This document shows positions 5,431 through 5,658 of a DNA stretch of 5,658 bases, in pieces. The notes below the pieces were generated by a model, which did not search any database, was not told where the DNA came from, and saw nothing but the letters and a program-made list of their open reading frames with translations. Numbering within the stretch: position 1 is the stretch's first letter; each line of letters starts with the position of its first letter. The translations under genes and the position numbers were made by a program. The DNA is from Methylococcaceae bacterium (GTDB lineage Bacteria > Pseudomonadota > Gammaproteobacteria > Methylococcales > Methylomonadaceae). The stretch is from assembly GCA_009925045.1 (NCBI GenBank), contig RFQK01000107.1:1-5658 (forward strand), written 5' to 3'.

Positions 5431-5446
5431 ATAAATCTGATCGCAC
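5422..5446. repeat. Inverted repeat spanning the lipoprotein gene stop codon
   Basis: GTGCGAT (5422-5428) is the exact inverse of ATCGCAC (5440-5446), with an 11-nt AT-rich centre that includes the end of the TAA stop. No T-run follows, so it does not look like an intrinsic terminator. A partial third copy of the core, AGCGAT, occurs just downstream (5451-5456). It could be an RNA hairpin between the two genes, a protein-binding site ahead of proA, or chance. Confidence 0.3.
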
Positions 5447-5466
5447 CTGAAGCGATTAGATGAGAG

Positions 5467-5472
5467 AGGAGG
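5467..5472 (+). promoter_or_regulatory. proA ribosome binding site
   Basis: AGGAGG is a perfect Shine-Dalgarno core. It lies 7 nt before the ATG at 5480 but only 1 nt before the in-frame ATG at 5474, so it selects 5480 as the proA start. Confidence 0.8.
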
Positions 5473-5479
5473 AATGACG

Positions 5480-5658
5480 ATGAGTGTTAAACAGTATATG
5501 TTGCAGCTAGGCCAGCAAGCCAGGCAAGCCGGACGGGTGTTAAGCAAAATCGAAACCCACCAAAAAAACTTAGCCTTGTTGAAAATTGCGGAAGTGATCG
5601 CCAACCAAAGTCAGCGCCTGATAGCAGAAAATCAACGGGATCTGGATGCTGCAAAAAA
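5480..5658 (+). CDS. proA: Glutamate-5-semialdehyde dehydrogenase (gamma-glutamyl phosphate reductase), N-terminal part
   Basis: ProA reduces gamma-glutamyl phosphate to glutamate 5-semialdehyde with NADPH, the second step of proline synthesis in the cytoplasm. Only the first 59 codons are present; the gene runs off the right edge. The visible part, MSVKQYMLQLGQQARQAGRV then QKNLALLKIAEVIANQSQRL and IAENQRDLDAA, fits the N-terminal helical region of ProA, with the typical LG-x-x-AR-x-A, QKN-x-AL and AEN-x-DL-x-A positions; the catalytic Cys lies beyond the edge. The start at 5480 is set by AGGAGG. The gene begins 49 bp after the lipoprotein stop on the same strand; I see no strong promoter in that gap, so co-transcription is possible but not shown. 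Confidence 0.92.
   Translation, partial: MSVKQYMLQLGQQARQAGRVLSKIETHQKNLALLKIAEVIANQSQRLIAENQRDLDAAK

Noticed and set aside
5416..5443. A possible proA promoter starting with TTGAAA (5416-5421).
   Set aside because: No acceptable -10 box occurs 15-19 bp downstream, so only the -35-like half is present.
4367..5604. Several reverse-strand open frames of 64-82 codons opposite the lipoprotein and proA genes.
   Set aside because: They are antisense to well-supported coding sequence and lack ribosome binding sites and family features.

Overview
The window is ordinary chromosomal DNA of a gammaproteobacterium. GshB, L28, L33, YqgE and ProA read as close relatives of the E. coli and Pseudomonas proteins, and the PyrB and ProA N-termini look more Pseudomonas-like than enteric. 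The exact genus cannot be fixed from the sequence; a methanotroph-type (Methylococcales) or similar environmental lineage is only a guess. I see no tRNA, rRNA, CRISPR array, insertion sequence or sign of recent transfer.

Reverse strand, 3412 down to 1: a tightly packed, probably single transcript gshB - tonB-like - yqgE/algH - ruvX - pyrR - pyrB (cut by the window edge). Junctions are a 4-bp overlap, a 20-bp gap, an 8-bp overlap, a 4-bp overlap and a 5-bp gap. Only gshB and yqgE have a clear ribosome binding site, so the other genes are probably translated by coupling. From memory, the same order occurs in Pseudomonas aeruginosa. The operon mixes glutathione synthesis, envelope energy transduction, a Holliday-junction-resolvase-like RNA/DNA processing factor and pyrimidine synthesis.

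Centre, 3413-3552: a divergent promoter region. A good sigma70-type promoter faces left towards gshB (TTGATA, 17 bp, TATTTT). Another faces right towards rpmB (TTTACC, 17 bp, TATAAA) and is followed by a GC-rich discriminator, as expected of growth-rate-controlled ribosomal promoters.

Forward strand, 3553-5658: rpmB and rpmG (ribosomal proteins L28 and L33, both zinc-free forms); a stem-loop that may terminate or attenuate the transcript; an unlisted 58-codon open frame that fills the gap exactly; a predicted outer-membrane lipoprotein with an alpha/beta-hydrolase fold; and the first 59 codons of proA (proline synthesis).

Most of the window is housekeeping. The parts most worth a second look are the lipoprotein hydrolase, whose nucleophile elbow carries Asp (GYDLG) instead of Ser or Cys; the small open frame bridging rpmG and that gene; and a PyrR that appears to lack both the RNA-binding residues and the leader space needed for Bacillus-type attenuation. 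I found no convincing new multi-gene system.
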